Source: Spartobacteria bacterium (GTDB lineage Bacteria; Verrucomicrobiota; Verrucomicrobiia; Chthoniobacterales; UBA10450). Taken from it: a DNA stretch of 64,000 bases. Position numbers and translations under genes: made by a program. Under the pieces are notes generated by a model. It had not been told where the DNA came from and did no database searches. It saw only the letters and a program-made list of their open reading frames with translations. Within the stretch, counting starts at the first letter, position 1, and the number at the start of each line of letters is the position of its first letter. Below are positions 26,197 to 34,770 of this stretch, one piece after another. The stretch spans positions 702,391 to 766,390 of the forward strand of contig PMTM01000006.1 of the NCBI GenBank assembly GCA_003167365.1. The letters run 5' to 3'.

Positions 26197-28477
26197 GATC
26201 GATCTCGCCAAAATGCTCACGGCCGAGCGGCACAAGATCCATCTGATCGGTGTGGCGGGTAGCGGCATGAGCGGAATCGCCGCGCTTCTCCTAGAGCTTG
26301 GGCACGATGTGCGCGGCTCGGACAAAGGCAGTACGCAAGAGATCGATCGGCTGAAGCGGCTCGGTTTGTGTTTCTACCGGCAGCACCGCGCCGAGGATGC
26401 GAACGACGCGGAGCTGATTGTCTTTTCTTCGGCAATCAAGAGCGACAATCCGATCCTGGCAGCTGCCCGGAAAACAGGCAAACCAGCGGTGCGCCGAGCC
26501 GAAGCGCTCTCCGCGATCATGCGCGCGAAACGCGGCATCATCGTGGCGGGAATGCACGGCAAAACGACAACGTCTGCGATGACGGCGCATGTTCTGCGTG
26601 AAAGCGGTTTGCATCCGTCACATTATGTCGGCGCCGAGATTCCGATTCTGGGCGCGAATGCGCACTGGGATCCGCGCGGCGAATATTTTGTCGCGGAAGG
26701 CGACGAAAGCGACGGCACGATCGCCTGTTTTCATCCCGAGCACGCATTGATCCTGAATATTGAAGAAGAGCATCTCGATTTTTACGCCGATCTCTCCGCG
26801 ATCGAAAAAGTCTTTGCGCGGTTACTCGAGCAAACCAGCGGGAAGGTTTTTTATAATGCCGATGATACGAATGCGGGGCGTATGTGCCGATCCCGTCGCG
26901 AAGCGGTCTCTTACGGGTTTTCACAGGATGCGGATTATCGAGGCGCGGATATCGAGCTGCAGAATTTTGCATCAGTCTTTTGCATTTATCGAAAGGGCGA
27001 ACAACTGGGCGAAGCGGTCTTGAACGTCCCGGGCCGGCACAACGTCCAGAATGCAGTTGGCGTCATTGCGCTTGCCACGGAGCTTGGAATTCCATTCGAA
27101 AAAATCGCGGCATCTCTTCGTCGGTTCGAGCACGCACGCCGGCGTTTCGAAATCAAATACGAGAGCGATCGCTTCTTGCTGGTCGATGATTACGCGCATC
27201 ATCCTACGGAAATCCGTGCCACGCTCCAGACGGCGAAAGCGACCGGCCGCAGTCGCGTGCTGACAATGTTTCAACCGCATCGTTACTCGCGAACGAAGGC
27301 ATTGCGCAAAGAATTCGGGCAGGCTTTTGATGATTCCGATCGCGTGATTGTGACCGATGTTTATGCCGCGAGTGAGGCGCCGATTCCGGGAATCAGCGGG
27401 CAAACCATCGTCGATGAAATTACGCGACACGGTCATCGCGGGGCGACTTATCAACCGCGATTGGATCGCGTGCATTGCGATGTCGGAAACATGATTAATT
27501 CCGGCGATCTTGTTCTCAGTCTCGGCGCGGGAAACATCCACGAGCAACTGTCGATCCTCGCTGCCGATCTCGTCATCTTCGAAAGATTAAAAGCGATTGT
27601 CGGCGAAGAAGGAGACGTTCGTCTTTACGAGCCGTTATCAAAACACACCACGTTGCGCGTCGGCGGACCGGCTCAATTCTGGGTCGAGCCGCGCAATGAA
27701 GCAGCGTTTGCCGAATTGATTTGCTTTTGCCGCCAGGAAAATCTTCCACTTTTCGTCATCGGCCGGGGATCGAATTTGCTGGTGCGCGACGGCGGAATTC
27801 GCGGGGTTGTCGTTCATCCATCCGGCGGCGATTTCGACAGAATCGACATTAACGGTGAGGAAATCACAGCGGGTGTGGGCGCGAAGTTGAAAGAAGTAGC
27901 GTACGCGGGAAAATCGGCCGGTCTTGGCGGACTGGAGTGGATGGAAGGAATTCCCGGTGCCGTCGGCGGTGGTTTGCGCATGAATGCCGGCGCAATGGGC
28001 GCGCAGATTTTTGAAAACATAGTGCGGGTTCGTTACCTCGATGTGAACGGGGAAGCTCACACCAAAAATCGCGATGAACTGGAAGTGCATTACCGGCATT
28101 TCCCTTTGCTGGATAAGAACTTTGCCGTGTCCGCGGTCTTTCGCGGCAAACCTGCGGCGGCCGAAGAAATCGTTCGCAAACTCGGAGAGTCGCAGGAAAA
28201 ACGCCGCAACTCGCAACCCATTGCCAAGAGCGCCGGATGTATTTTCAAAAATCCCGATTCATGTCCGGCCGGCAGGCTTGTCGATGAGTTGGGATTAAAA
28301 AATTCGAAGGTGGGAAAAGCGCGAGTGTCGGAGGTGCACGGCAATTTTATTGTGAACGATGGCGGAGCGACCGCGGAAGAAATGCTGGAGTTGATCGACA
28401 AGATCAAAGCAACCGCACGCGAGAAGCGCGGCATCGAGCTGGAAACCGAAGTGCAAATTGTGGGAGAACCGGCATGA
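26180..28477 (+). CDS. murCB: Fused MurC-MurB: UDP-MurNAc-L-alanine ligase / UDP-MurNAc dehydrogenase
   Basis: 765 residues from ATG 26180 (upstream in-frame codons lie within murG). Residues about 1-460 are MurC: VAGSGMSGIAALLLELGHDV, ATP loop GMHGKTTTSAM, EGDESDGT, DDYAHHPTEI. Residues about 475-765 are MurB: HTTLRVGGPAQFW, the FAD-binding VIGRGSNLLVRDGGIRG, GIPGAVGGGLRMNAGA and the C-terminal catalytic Glu region. One chain thus catalyses both MurNAc formation and L-Ala addition, consecutive pathway steps. The proton-donor loop reads SAGCIFKNP, with Cys where E. coli MurB has Ser 229 (GSFFKNP). No stop or internal start suggests two separate proteins. Confidence 0.93.
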   Translation: MTAAPEIDLAKMLTAERHKIHLIGVAGSGMSGIAALLLELGHDVRGSDKGSTQEIDRLKRLGLCFYRQHRAEDANDAELIVFSSAIKSDNPILAAARKTGKPAVRRAEALSAIMRAKRGIIVAGMHGKTTTSAMTAHVLRESGLHPSHYVGAEIPILGANAHWDPRGEYFVAEGDESDGTIACFHPEHALILNIEEEHLDFYADLSAIEKVFARLLEQTSGKVFYNADDTNAGRMCRSRREAVSYGFSQDADYRGADIELQNFASVFCIYRKGEQLGEAVLNVPGRHNVQNAVGVIALATELGIPFEKIAASLRRFEHARRRFEIKYESDRFLLVDDYAHHPTEIRATLQTAKATGRSRVLTMFQPHRYSRTKALRKEFGQAFDDSDRVIVTDVYAASEAPIPGISGQTIVDEITRHGHRGATYQPRLDRVHCDVGNMINSGDLVLSLGAGNIHEQLSILAADLVIFERLKAIVGEEGDVRLYEPLSKHTTLRVGGPAQFWVEPRNEAAFAELICFCRQENLPLFVIGRGSNLLVRDGGIRGVVVHPSGGDFDRIDINGEEITAGVGAKLKEVAYAGKSAGLGGLEWMEGIPGAVGGGLRMNAGAMGAQIFENIVRVRYLDVNGEAHTKNRDELEVHYRHFPLLDKNFAVSAVFRGKPAAAEEIVRKLGESQEKRRNSQPIAKSAGCIFKNPDSCPAGRLVDELGLKNSKVGKARVSEVHGNFIVNDGGATAEEMLELIDKIKATAREKRGIELETEVQIVGEPA

Positions 28478-29409
28478 AGCACGGAGATTTGCCAAAGAAG
28501 ATCGCGGTGCTGATGGGCGGGCCAGGTTCGGAACGCGATGTGTCGCTGGCCACTGGTCGCGGCGTGGCCAAGGCGTTGCGTTCAACAGGCGTTGAAGTAG
28601 TCGATGTCGATGTCCGCGACGAGAATTTCAAGCTGCCCGACGATGTCGATCTTGCCTTCATCGCGATTCACGGCACGTTTGGCGAAGACGGGCAGGTGCA
28701 GAAAATTCTCGAGGAACGCGGGATTGCATACACCGGCGAAGATGTGCGCGGGAGCGAACTCGCTTTCGATAAAATCCGCGCGAAGGAAAAATTTCAAGAG
28801 CACGGTGTGCCCACGCCGAAGTGGGAAGTCATTACCCTTAATCAACGACCGAGTATTCGGCTTCCCGTGGTCATTAAGCCGCCGCGGCAAGGCTCAACTG
28901 TGGGCGTCTATATAATAAAGAGCGAACCTGAGCTCGATTCCGCCATGGCCGGCGTCGCGAAGTACGATCGCGAATTACTCGTCGAAGAATTCATTTCCGG
29001 TCGCGAGTTAACAATCGGAGTAATCGGGGATCAGGCCCTACCGATTCTCGAGATCATTCCCAAGGGCGGCTTCTACGATTTCACGAACAAATATCCGTTT
29101 CTCAATCCGCAAGCCGGTGGAGGCGCGGAACATGTTTGTCCGGCCAAGATCGATGACGACAAAACGAAACAGATTCAGGAACTCGCCTTGCGCGCGCATC
29201 GTGCGCTTGGGCTGCAGGTGTATTCCCGGGTGGACGTACTTCTGCCAGAGAACGAACAGCCGACTGTGCTCGAAGTGAACACGATCCCCGGAATGACCGA
29301 GGCGAGTCTTCTGCCGGAAGCGGCGGCCGCAGCCGGAATTAACTATGTCGATCTTTGCCTGCGAATCATCGAACTGTCACGCATGAGAGAGGAGCGCGCC
29401 GCGAAATGA
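28474..29409 (+). CDS. ddl: D-alanine-D-alanine ligase
   Basis: 311 residues, normal Ddl length. ATP-grasp motifs include VLMGGPGSERDVSLATG, IHGTFGEDGQVQ, PVVIKPPRQGSTVGV, the EEFISGRELTIGV segment and the metal-binding LEVNTIPGMTEASLLP. It makes the D-Ala-D-Ala used by MurF. Coupled on both sides by ATGA overlaps with murCB and ftsQ. Confidence 0.95.
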   Translation: MKHGDLPKKIAVLMGGPGSERDVSLATGRGVAKALRSTGVEVVDVDVRDENFKLPDDVDLAFIAIHGTFGEDGQVQKILEERGIAYTGEDVRGSELAFDKIRAKEKFQEHGVPTPKWEVITLNQRPSIRLPVVIKPPRQGSTVGVYIIKSEPELDSAMAGVAKYDRELLVEEFISGRELTIGVIGDQALPILEIIPKGGFYDFTNKYPFLNPQAGGGAEHVCPAKIDDDKTKQIQELALRAHRALGLQVYSRVDVLLPENEQPTVLEVNTIPGMTEASLLPEAAAAAGINYVDLCLRIIELSRMREERAAK

Positions 29410-30512
29410 GATTCGGATCAAAAAAGCAACAATCGCGTCCGCGGAACCTACGCATCTCGAATCCGCGGCAGCGACGTCAGCAACATTTGCTCGACGTGAA
29501 AGTTCGCTCTCGGCGGGCCACGCAGCATCGCACCCGGCGCGTGTTGGTAGTCATTTCAAAAATCACGCTCGTCATCGGTCTCTGTGTCGGCATTTATCTC
29601 GGTGTCCGCGAAGGCGCGAGGCGATTCTTTTTTGAGAATCCCGATTACCGCTTGAGCCAGATCGAAGTGCAGACCGACGGCACACTGCAGCGCGAGCAGA
29701 TTCTGAAGATGACCGATTTGCATGAAGGCGAGAACATTTTCCGAGTAAATCTCGCGCACGTGCGCGACGCACTGCAGCAGTTGCCGCAAGTCGATGAAGT
29801 GCAGGTCGTGCGCAAATTGCCGGCGGAAATCGACATCAGAATTACGGAGCGCAAGCCGGTGGCGTGGATCACGGGCGAGAAACAGATCGCCGATCCATTT
29901 GCATCCGACGCTGCTTTTCTAGTGGACGCGCGCGGAGTTTTGATGAAAGAAAAGAAGTTGCTGCCGGAATATCTGGGACTGCCGCTTATTACGGGATGCA
30001 CGAGCGAAGCGCTCGAGGCAGGGAAAGTCGTCGAATCGTTCGAAGCAAAAGCGGCGCTGGAACTCTTGAGCCTGAGCACGCGGAGTTTCATGCAGACGCG
30101 TTTTCAAATTCGCGAGATCGATGTTTCCAAAGGTTATTGTTTGCTCGTCACGGACAAGAACCACACGCGGGTGACGTTCGGTTTTGACAATATCGATGCG
30201 CAACTGGAGCGCCTCGAGCAATTTCTCATTTATAGCGACGACTCAAAGCAGGAGCTCGCAACTGTGAACCTGGCCGTGCAGCGAAATATTCCAGTCACGT
30301 TCACAAAAACGCCGGTGGCGGTTATTAACGAGACGATTGATCCGGAGCCGACTCCACGAATTTTGAAAGCCCTTCCGGCAAATGGTCCAACCAAATCGGC
30401 CGCGTCGCCTCCGCCGGTAAAAAAATCACATCCAAGCCCGACACCAGGGGAAATCCGCCGGGCGGTGCCGCTTGAACCTTTTAAAAAGAAGGAAAAACAA
30501 AATGGCGAGTAG
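29406..30512 (+). CDS. ftsQ: Cell division protein FtsQ
   Basis: 368 residues from the ATG overlapping the ddl stop. A long, very basic cytoplasmic tail (residues 1-45), one transmembrane helix (VLVVISKITLVIGLCVGIYL), a POTRA domain (about 80-150; RLSQIEVQTDGTLQREQILK to DEVQVVRKLPAEIDIRITERKP) and the FtsQ beta domain follow, then a Pro/Ser-rich tail of about 60 residues that is longer than usual. FtsQ links early and late divisome proteins through FtsL/FtsB. Its 3' end overlaps ftsA by 11 bp. Confidence 0.88.
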   Translation: MRFGSKKQQSRPRNLRISNPRQRRQQHLLDVKVRSRRATQHRTRRVLVVISKITLVIGLCVGIYLGVREGARRFFFENPDYRLSQIEVQTDGTLQREQILKMTDLHEGENIFRVNLAHVRDALQQLPQVDEVQVVRKLPAEIDIRITERKPVAWITGEKQIADPFASDAAFLVDARGVLMKEKKLLPEYLGLPLITGCTSEALEAGKVVESFEAKAALELLSLSTRSFMQTRFQIREIDVSKGYCLLVTDKNHTRVTFGFDNIDAQLERLEQFLIYSDDSKQELATVNLAVQRNIPVTFTKTPVAVINETIDPEPTPRILKALPANGPTKSAASPPPVKKSHPSPTPGEIRRAVPLEPFKKKEKQNGE

Positions 30513-31713
30513 CGATTTGATGGTTGGTCTCGAGATCGGGACCTCGAAAATATGCGTGGTTGTCGGCGAGAATCGCCCCGACGGCACCATCAAAATTCTC
30601 GGCGTCGGGCAGGCGCCATCGCGTGGTGTGCGCAAAGGCGAGATCGTCGATTTCGAGACGGCCATGAAATGCGTGCACGAGGCCGTGGTCGATGCCGAGC
30701 AGAAGAGCGACGTCATGATTCGCAGCGTTTATGTCGGCGTTTCCGGTTCGCACATCCAAAGTTTCAACAATCGTGGCTGCGTGCTTTTGCCGGAAGATCG
30801 CGACGAGATCGATGAGCAGGATATCGAGGATGTAAAAATCAGCGCGCGCGAAGTGAGCATTCCGGCGCAGAACGCATTCCTCCATTCCATCATTCAGCAT
30901 TACCATGTCGATGGACAGGACGGCGTGCTCAATCCTGTCGGCATGCTTGGCCAAAAACTCGAGGCTGATTTTCACATCATCCACGGCGTGCGCACTCGTA
31001 TTCAGAACACGATTCGTTGTGTCAAGGAACTGCCGCTCGAGGTCGAGGACGTCGTCTTTAACGCGCTGGCCTCGGCTCAGGTTGTGCTCACACAACATCA
31101 AAAAAGTCTCGGCGCGCTCGTCATCGACATCGGCGGCGGCACGACTGATTATATTCTTTATGTCGACGGAGCGGTGAAGGAGTGCGGCTCCCTGGCTGTC
31201 GGCGGCGATCATATTACCAACGACATCTCGATGGGGTTGCGTATTCCAATGACGCGGGCCGAGAAATTAAAGATCGAGGAAGGCGGCGTGACGCTTGGGA
31301 ATTGCCTGCCCGGCGAAACAGTCTTGTTGAAGGATGATTCGGGTTTTGCTGGAAAGGAAATCGAACGCGAGTCGCTAAACACGATCATTCATCTGCGGCT
31401 GCGCGAAACTTTCGAGCTGCTCAAGCGCAAACTCGAAGAGCAATCGTTTATCAACTACATCGGCGAGGGCATTTTCATTACCGGCGGCTGCAGTCTGCTT
31501 AACGGCATCCACCATCTGGCCGGAGATATTTTTGAGATGCCGGCGCGCGTGGCGCATGCTCAAACGATGTCGGGCCTCACATCGGCTTTTGAAAATCCGC
31601 AGTTCTCGACCGCGATTGGTTTGATCAAGTATGCGCAGGCCGTGCAAGCGGACCGGCGCCCGCGGCGCGGCATTGGACGAATTTTCGGACGGTTTTTTAC
31701 CGGGATGCGATGA
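30502..31713 (+). CDS. ftsA: Cell division protein FtsA
   Basis: 403 residues. Start at ATG 30502 is set by an AAGGA site 8-9 bp ahead. Actin-fold motifs include VGLEIGTSKICVVVGE, the ATP-binding VIDIGGGTTDYILY and FITGGCSLLNGI. The SHS2 insertion domain characteristic of FtsA lies between. The C-terminal RGIGRIFGRFFTGMR is amphipathic and should be the membrane-targeting helix. FtsA tethers FtsZ filaments to the membrane. Confidence 0.95.
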   Translation: MASSDLMVGLEIGTSKICVVVGENRPDGTIKILGVGQAPSRGVRKGEIVDFETAMKCVHEAVVDAEQKSDVMIRSVYVGVSGSHIQSFNNRGCVLLPEDRDEIDEQDIEDVKISAREVSIPAQNAFLHSIIQHYHVDGQDGVLNPVGMLGQKLEADFHIIHGVRTRIQNTIRCVKELPLEVEDVVFNALASAQVVLTQHQKSLGALVIDIGGGTTDYILYVDGAVKECGSLAVGGDHITNDISMGLRIPMTRAEKLKIEEGGVTLGNCLPGETVLLKDDSGFAGKEIERESLNTIIHLRLRETFELLKRKLEEQSFINYIGEGIFITGGCSLLNGIHHLAGDIFEMPARVAHAQTMSGLTSAFENPQFSTAIGLIKYAQAVQADRRPRRGIGRIFGRFFTGMR

Positions 31714-31790
31714 ACAAATCTACTCAACGCCAGCTGAAAAATGTGATGGGCAAGATCGGCAACCGTAAGATCGACAAGGAAACGACATGA
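31710..31790 (+). CDS. 26-codon ORF coupled between ftsA and ftsZ
   Basis: An ATG overlapping the ftsA stop (ATGA) opens a 26-codon frame whose own stop overlaps the ftsZ ATG (again ATGA). The peptide is small and basic: it begins MNKSTQRQLKNVMGK and ends NRKIDKETT. An AAGGA for ftsZ lies inside it, 6 bp before the ftsZ ATG. The two exact junctions fill the 73-bp gap perfectly, suggesting a translated leader that couples ftsA to ftsZ translation or a microprotein. It may be chance, as such overlaps arise readily around ATGA. No similarity recognised. Confidence 0.45.
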   Translation: MNKSTQRQLKNVMGKIGNRKIDKETT

Positions 31791-33214
31791 TCCAACTCAG
31801 CCATAACTACAGTCTGCCCGAACGGGAGGAAGACATCATACCAATCAAAGTGGTCGGCGTGGGTGGCGCGGGCACAAACGCGCTCGACCGCATCGTCCTC
31901 GATGGAATCGACAAAGCCGATGTCATCGCTATCAACACCGATGTGCAATCGCTGGCCAGTTCGGTTGCGACGGCGAAAGTTCAACTTGGACGTGGTGTGA
32001 CGCGCGGCCTCGGCGCGGGCGGCGATCCTGAACTTGGTTATCAGGCCGCAGTCGAATCGGCCGATGAGATCCGCCAGGCTCTAGTCGATGCGCGAATGAT
32101 TTTCATTTGCACCGGGCTCGGCGGCGGCACCGGATCGGGTGCCACGCCGCTGGTCGCGCAGCTAGCGCGCGAAGCGGGTTCTCTCGTTATCGCCTTTGCC
32201 ACATTGCCATTTTCATTCGAAGGCAAACGTCGCGCTGCTCAAGCCCAGGAAGGGCTTGCTCGTTTGAATCAAATCGCCGACGCCGTGATTTGTTTCGAGA
32301 ACGATTGCATGGGCGACATCGTTGCGCCCAAAGCTGGAATTCATCAGGCTTTCGCTGTCGCCGATATCACGATCAGCCAAAGTGTGCGCTCGATTGTAAA
32401 TTTGATTCAGCGCCCGGGACTCATCCGCATCGGTTTTGACGATCTTTTGCGGGCGCTGCGCAGCGAAAACGGCCGTTGCCTGTTCGGCTTCGGCGAATCC
32501 GATTCCGATAACCGCGCGCACGATGCGCTCGGCCAGGCATTGAAGAATCCGCTGATGAACAAGGGGAAAATGTTGGCCGACGCCGCGCACGTGCTTGTGC
32601 AAGTCGCCGGTGGACCGGGCATGACTTTGTCGGAAGTGGAAATCTTGATGCAGGAATTGGGACGTCACATTAACGATCAGACTCAGATTCTCTTCGGCAC
32701 CGCGGTTGACAGCCGAATGGGAAATCGTTTGAGCGTTACCATCATCAGTTCGCTCGGCAACGAAAGCGGCGCGGAGACGAAACAAGCTATTATGCATACG
32801 CCGGCTGCTCCGCCTGCGCCGATGCCGCCGATTTGGGAGCAACAACAGCCGATCGAAACTCCGGCAACGGTCGGCGCTTCAGATGGGATGGTCGATCTTC
32901 CACCGCCGGCCGAGGACTTGGTTCAGTTTCCTCAACCTGAGTTGGTGCAAGACGTGCAACCAACCGTCGAACCTCCGGCTGCAAAGGCCGCGCCGGAGCC
33001 GCCTTGCGTAATTATTCCAAGACTGAAGCCGGCTCCAAAAGGACCCGGAGAGCCGAAGCAACCGAAGCCGGAGAAATTCGCCCACGCAAAGCAGGAAGTT
33101 TTGCAGTTCGAACCGATAACGCGTGGGCGTTTCGAAAAAAGCGAGCCGACTATAGTGGAAGGTCAGGATCTCGATGTGCCGACCTTTCTGCGCAAAAACT
33201 TTCGCGTGAAATGA
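31787..33214 (+). CDS. ftsZ: Cell division GTPase FtsZ
   Basis: 475 residues, longer than the typical 380-400 because of an extended linker. GTPase features are VVGVGGAGTNALDRI, the tubulin signature GLGGGTGSGATPL and the T7 loop region VADITISQSVRSIVN. The globular domain ends near residue 325. A Pro/Glu/Gln-rich linker of about 135 residues follows, and the conserved C-terminal peptide DVPTFLRKNFRVK, which binds FtsA and other partners, is present. FtsZ forms the division ring. Last gene of the dcw cluster. Confidence 0.96.
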   Translation: MIQLSHNYSLPEREEDIIPIKVVGVGGAGTNALDRIVLDGIDKADVIAINTDVQSLASSVATAKVQLGRGVTRGLGAGGDPELGYQAAVESADEIRQALVDARMIFICTGLGGGTGSGATPLVAQLAREAGSLVIAFATLPFSFEGKRRAAQAQEGLARLNQIADAVICFENDCMGDIVAPKAGIHQAFAVADITISQSVRSIVNLIQRPGLIRIGFDDLLRALRSENGRCLFGFGESDSDNRAHDALGQALKNPLMNKGKMLADAAHVLVQVAGGPGMTLSEVEILMQELGRHINDQTQILFGTAVDSRMGNRLSVTIISSLGNESGAETKQAIMHTPAAPPAPMPPIWEQQQPIETPATVGASDGMVDLPPPAEDLVQFPQPELVQDVQPTVEPPAAKAAPEPPCVIIPRLKPAPKGPGEPKQPKPEKFAHAKQEVLQFEPITRGRFEKSEPTIVEGQDLDVPTFLRKNFRVK

Positions 33215-33219
33215 GAACC

Positions 33220-33280
33220 GGTGTAGAGGCGGCTGTCTCAGCCGCAAGCTTTCTGCGCGTGAGGACACGCGCCCTACATC
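33220..33280. repeat. Dispersed twin-hairpin repeat, copy A
   Basis: Two perfect hairpins: GCGGCTG-TCT-CAGCCGC at 33229-33245 and GCGCGTG-AGGA-CACGCGC at 33255-33272. The unit is bounded by GTGTAGAG and CCTACATC. An inverted copy lies at 44388-44454 and a half copy at 48648-48680. It fills the gap between the convergent ftsZ and amidohydrolase genes, where it could end transcription from both sides. I infer a REP- or MITE-like dispersed repeat. Confidence 0.75.
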
Positions 33281-33281
33281 G

Positions 33282-34625
33282 CTATTTCTTCATCAATTCG
33301 AGCACCGCAGTGGTCATACCGATTATACCCAGGCGAATTGTCGGCTCGGGCACCGGCGCGAACTTGCTCGAATGCAAACTCGGCAGCGGCACGCCAGTCT
33401 TTTTGCTCTCGGCCACCTTTGCCGGATCGACCGCGCCGATATGGAAATCGCAAGCCGGAATGGAATGATCCGGCAAGCTGTATTCGGAAAAATCCTCACC
33501 GCCCATGGTCGGATCGGTCGCTTCAACATTGTCTGCGCCCAGTGATTTCTTCCAAACGGCGACAAGACGTTTCGTTAGTTCCGGATTGTTATAAGTCGCG
33601 GGCGTAAACTCGTCTTTCAGTACATTGACAATAGGCGCGCGGTCAGCGGGAATTCCGGCGGCGGCAGCGCAACCTTGGGCAATCCGGTCGATCGCCGCCA
33701 GCACATGATCGCGCACATCGGCTTTGTAAGTGCGGACGGTGAGCTGCATCTTCACTTCATCGGGAATGATGTTGTGTTTCGTCCCGCCGTGAATCGATCC
33801 GACCGTGATCACGATCGGATCAATCGGGTTGTTCTCCCGGCTGGCAATGGTTTGCCAGGCGTTGATCATTTCCGCCGAGAGCACGATCGGGTCTTTCGTC
33901 TTATGCGGATACGCGCCATGGCCACCCACGCCGCGCACGGTCACGTCCACTGAATCGACATTCGCATAGGTGTAACCTTCGGTGACCCCGATGTGACCGG
34001 TTTGCATTTGTGCGTTGTCGTGAAATCCAAGCGCGAAATCCGGTTTAGGAAATCTTGTGTAAAGGCCATCGTTCAAGAGGGCACGGGCGCCGCCCAAGGC
34101 CTCTTCCGCCGGCTGACCGACAAAAACGATCGTGCCGCGCCATTGATCTTTCAGCTTCGCGAGCGAGCGCACCACGCCGACGAAGATCGACATGTGTGCG
34201 TCATGGCCACAGGCGTGCATGACGTGAACCTCGTCGCCCTTGTCATTTTTTGTCGTCACCGCGCTCGCGTAAGGTAAACCGGTTTGTTCTTCAACTGGCA
34301 GTGCATCCATGTCTGTGCGCACCAGTACCGTCGGTCCGGCGCCGTTTTTCATGAGACCGACAACACCGTAGCCCTTGAATTCCGGCCTCGGATACTTGCC
34401 GAGGTGATCCGTTACCTCACAACCGGCTGCACGTAATTCCTTCGCCACAATCGCCGAGGTGCGTTCTTCGTGTCCGGAAAGTTCAGGGTGACTGTGAATG
34501 TCCTTATAAATCGTGAGCAGCGACGGCAACTCGGCGTCCGCGAGCGACTGCGGCGTTTGCTGCGCGAAAGTGAAACCCGAAGTTAAGATCGACAATAGCA
34601 GAATTAACAACGAACGAATCTTCAT
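33282..34625 (-). CDS. Secreted M20D-type amidohydrolase (hippurate/aminoacylase-like)
   Basis: 447 residues from ATG 34625, which gives a clean signal peptide (IRSLLILLLSILTSGFTFAQ). Zinc-hydrolase motifs of the M20D group are intact: DIHSHPELSGHE, VRTDMDALPVEEQTGLPYAS, HVMHACGHDAHMS and VGQPAEEALGG, with a lid/dimerisation domain in the middle. Such enzymes cleave N-acyl amino acids or amide conjugates; here it is exported, probably to the periplasm. The substrate cannot be told. Single gene between two repeats. Confidence 0.87.
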   Translation of the reverse strand: MKIRSLLILLLSILTSGFTFAQQTPQSLADAELPSLLTIYKDIHSHPELSGHEERTSAIVAKELRAAGCEVTDHLGKYPRPEFKGYGVVGLMKNGAGPTVLVRTDMDALPVEEQTGLPYASAVTTKNDKGDEVHVMHACGHDAHMSIFVGVVRSLAKLKDQWRGTIVFVGQPAEEALGGARALLNDGLYTRFPKPDFALGFHDNAQMQTGHIGVTEGYTYANVDSVDVTVRGVGGHGAYPHKTKDPIVLSAEMINAWQTIASRENNPIDPIVITVGSIHGGTKHNIIPDEVKMQLTVRTYKADVRDHVLAAIDRIAQGCAAAAGIPADRAPIVNVLKDEFTPATYNNPELTKRLVAVWKKSLGADNVEATDPTMGGEDFSEYSLPDHSIPACDFHIGAVDPAKVAESKKTGVPLPSLHSSKFAPVPEPTIRLGIIGMTTAVLELMKK

Positions 34626-34677
34626 CCCGTCTTTATAGACTGTCATCCCGAGCGAAGTCGAGGGACCTCTCAATTGG

Positions 34678-34764
34678 TCCACAGATTACGCAGGTTTCCG
34701 CAGATTATTTCCAGGTGCCAAGATTCCGGGTTTTGAATCTGCGAAAATCTGCGCAATCTGTGGA
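34678..34764. repeat. Inverted-repeat (MITE-like) element upstream of polB
   Basis: Two 29-bp arms, 34678-34706 and 34736-34764, match as inverted repeats at 26 of 29 positions. Each is built from iterated CAGATT/GCAG motifs around a 29-bp centre. It ends 6 bp before the polymerase ATG, so its right arm occupies the ribosome-binding region. Related elements lie at 44339-44494 and 54923-54988. The segment 34640-34670 (GTCATCCCGAGCGAAGTCGA) also resembles a dispersed repeat I know from other genomes. Confidence 0.65.
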
Positions 34765-34770
34765 TGACTC

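Noticed and set aside
33220-33280. Twin hairpins as a CRISPR fragment or riboswitch
   Set aside because: There are two different hairpins rather than regular repeats and spacers, and copies occur in both orientations between unrelated genes.
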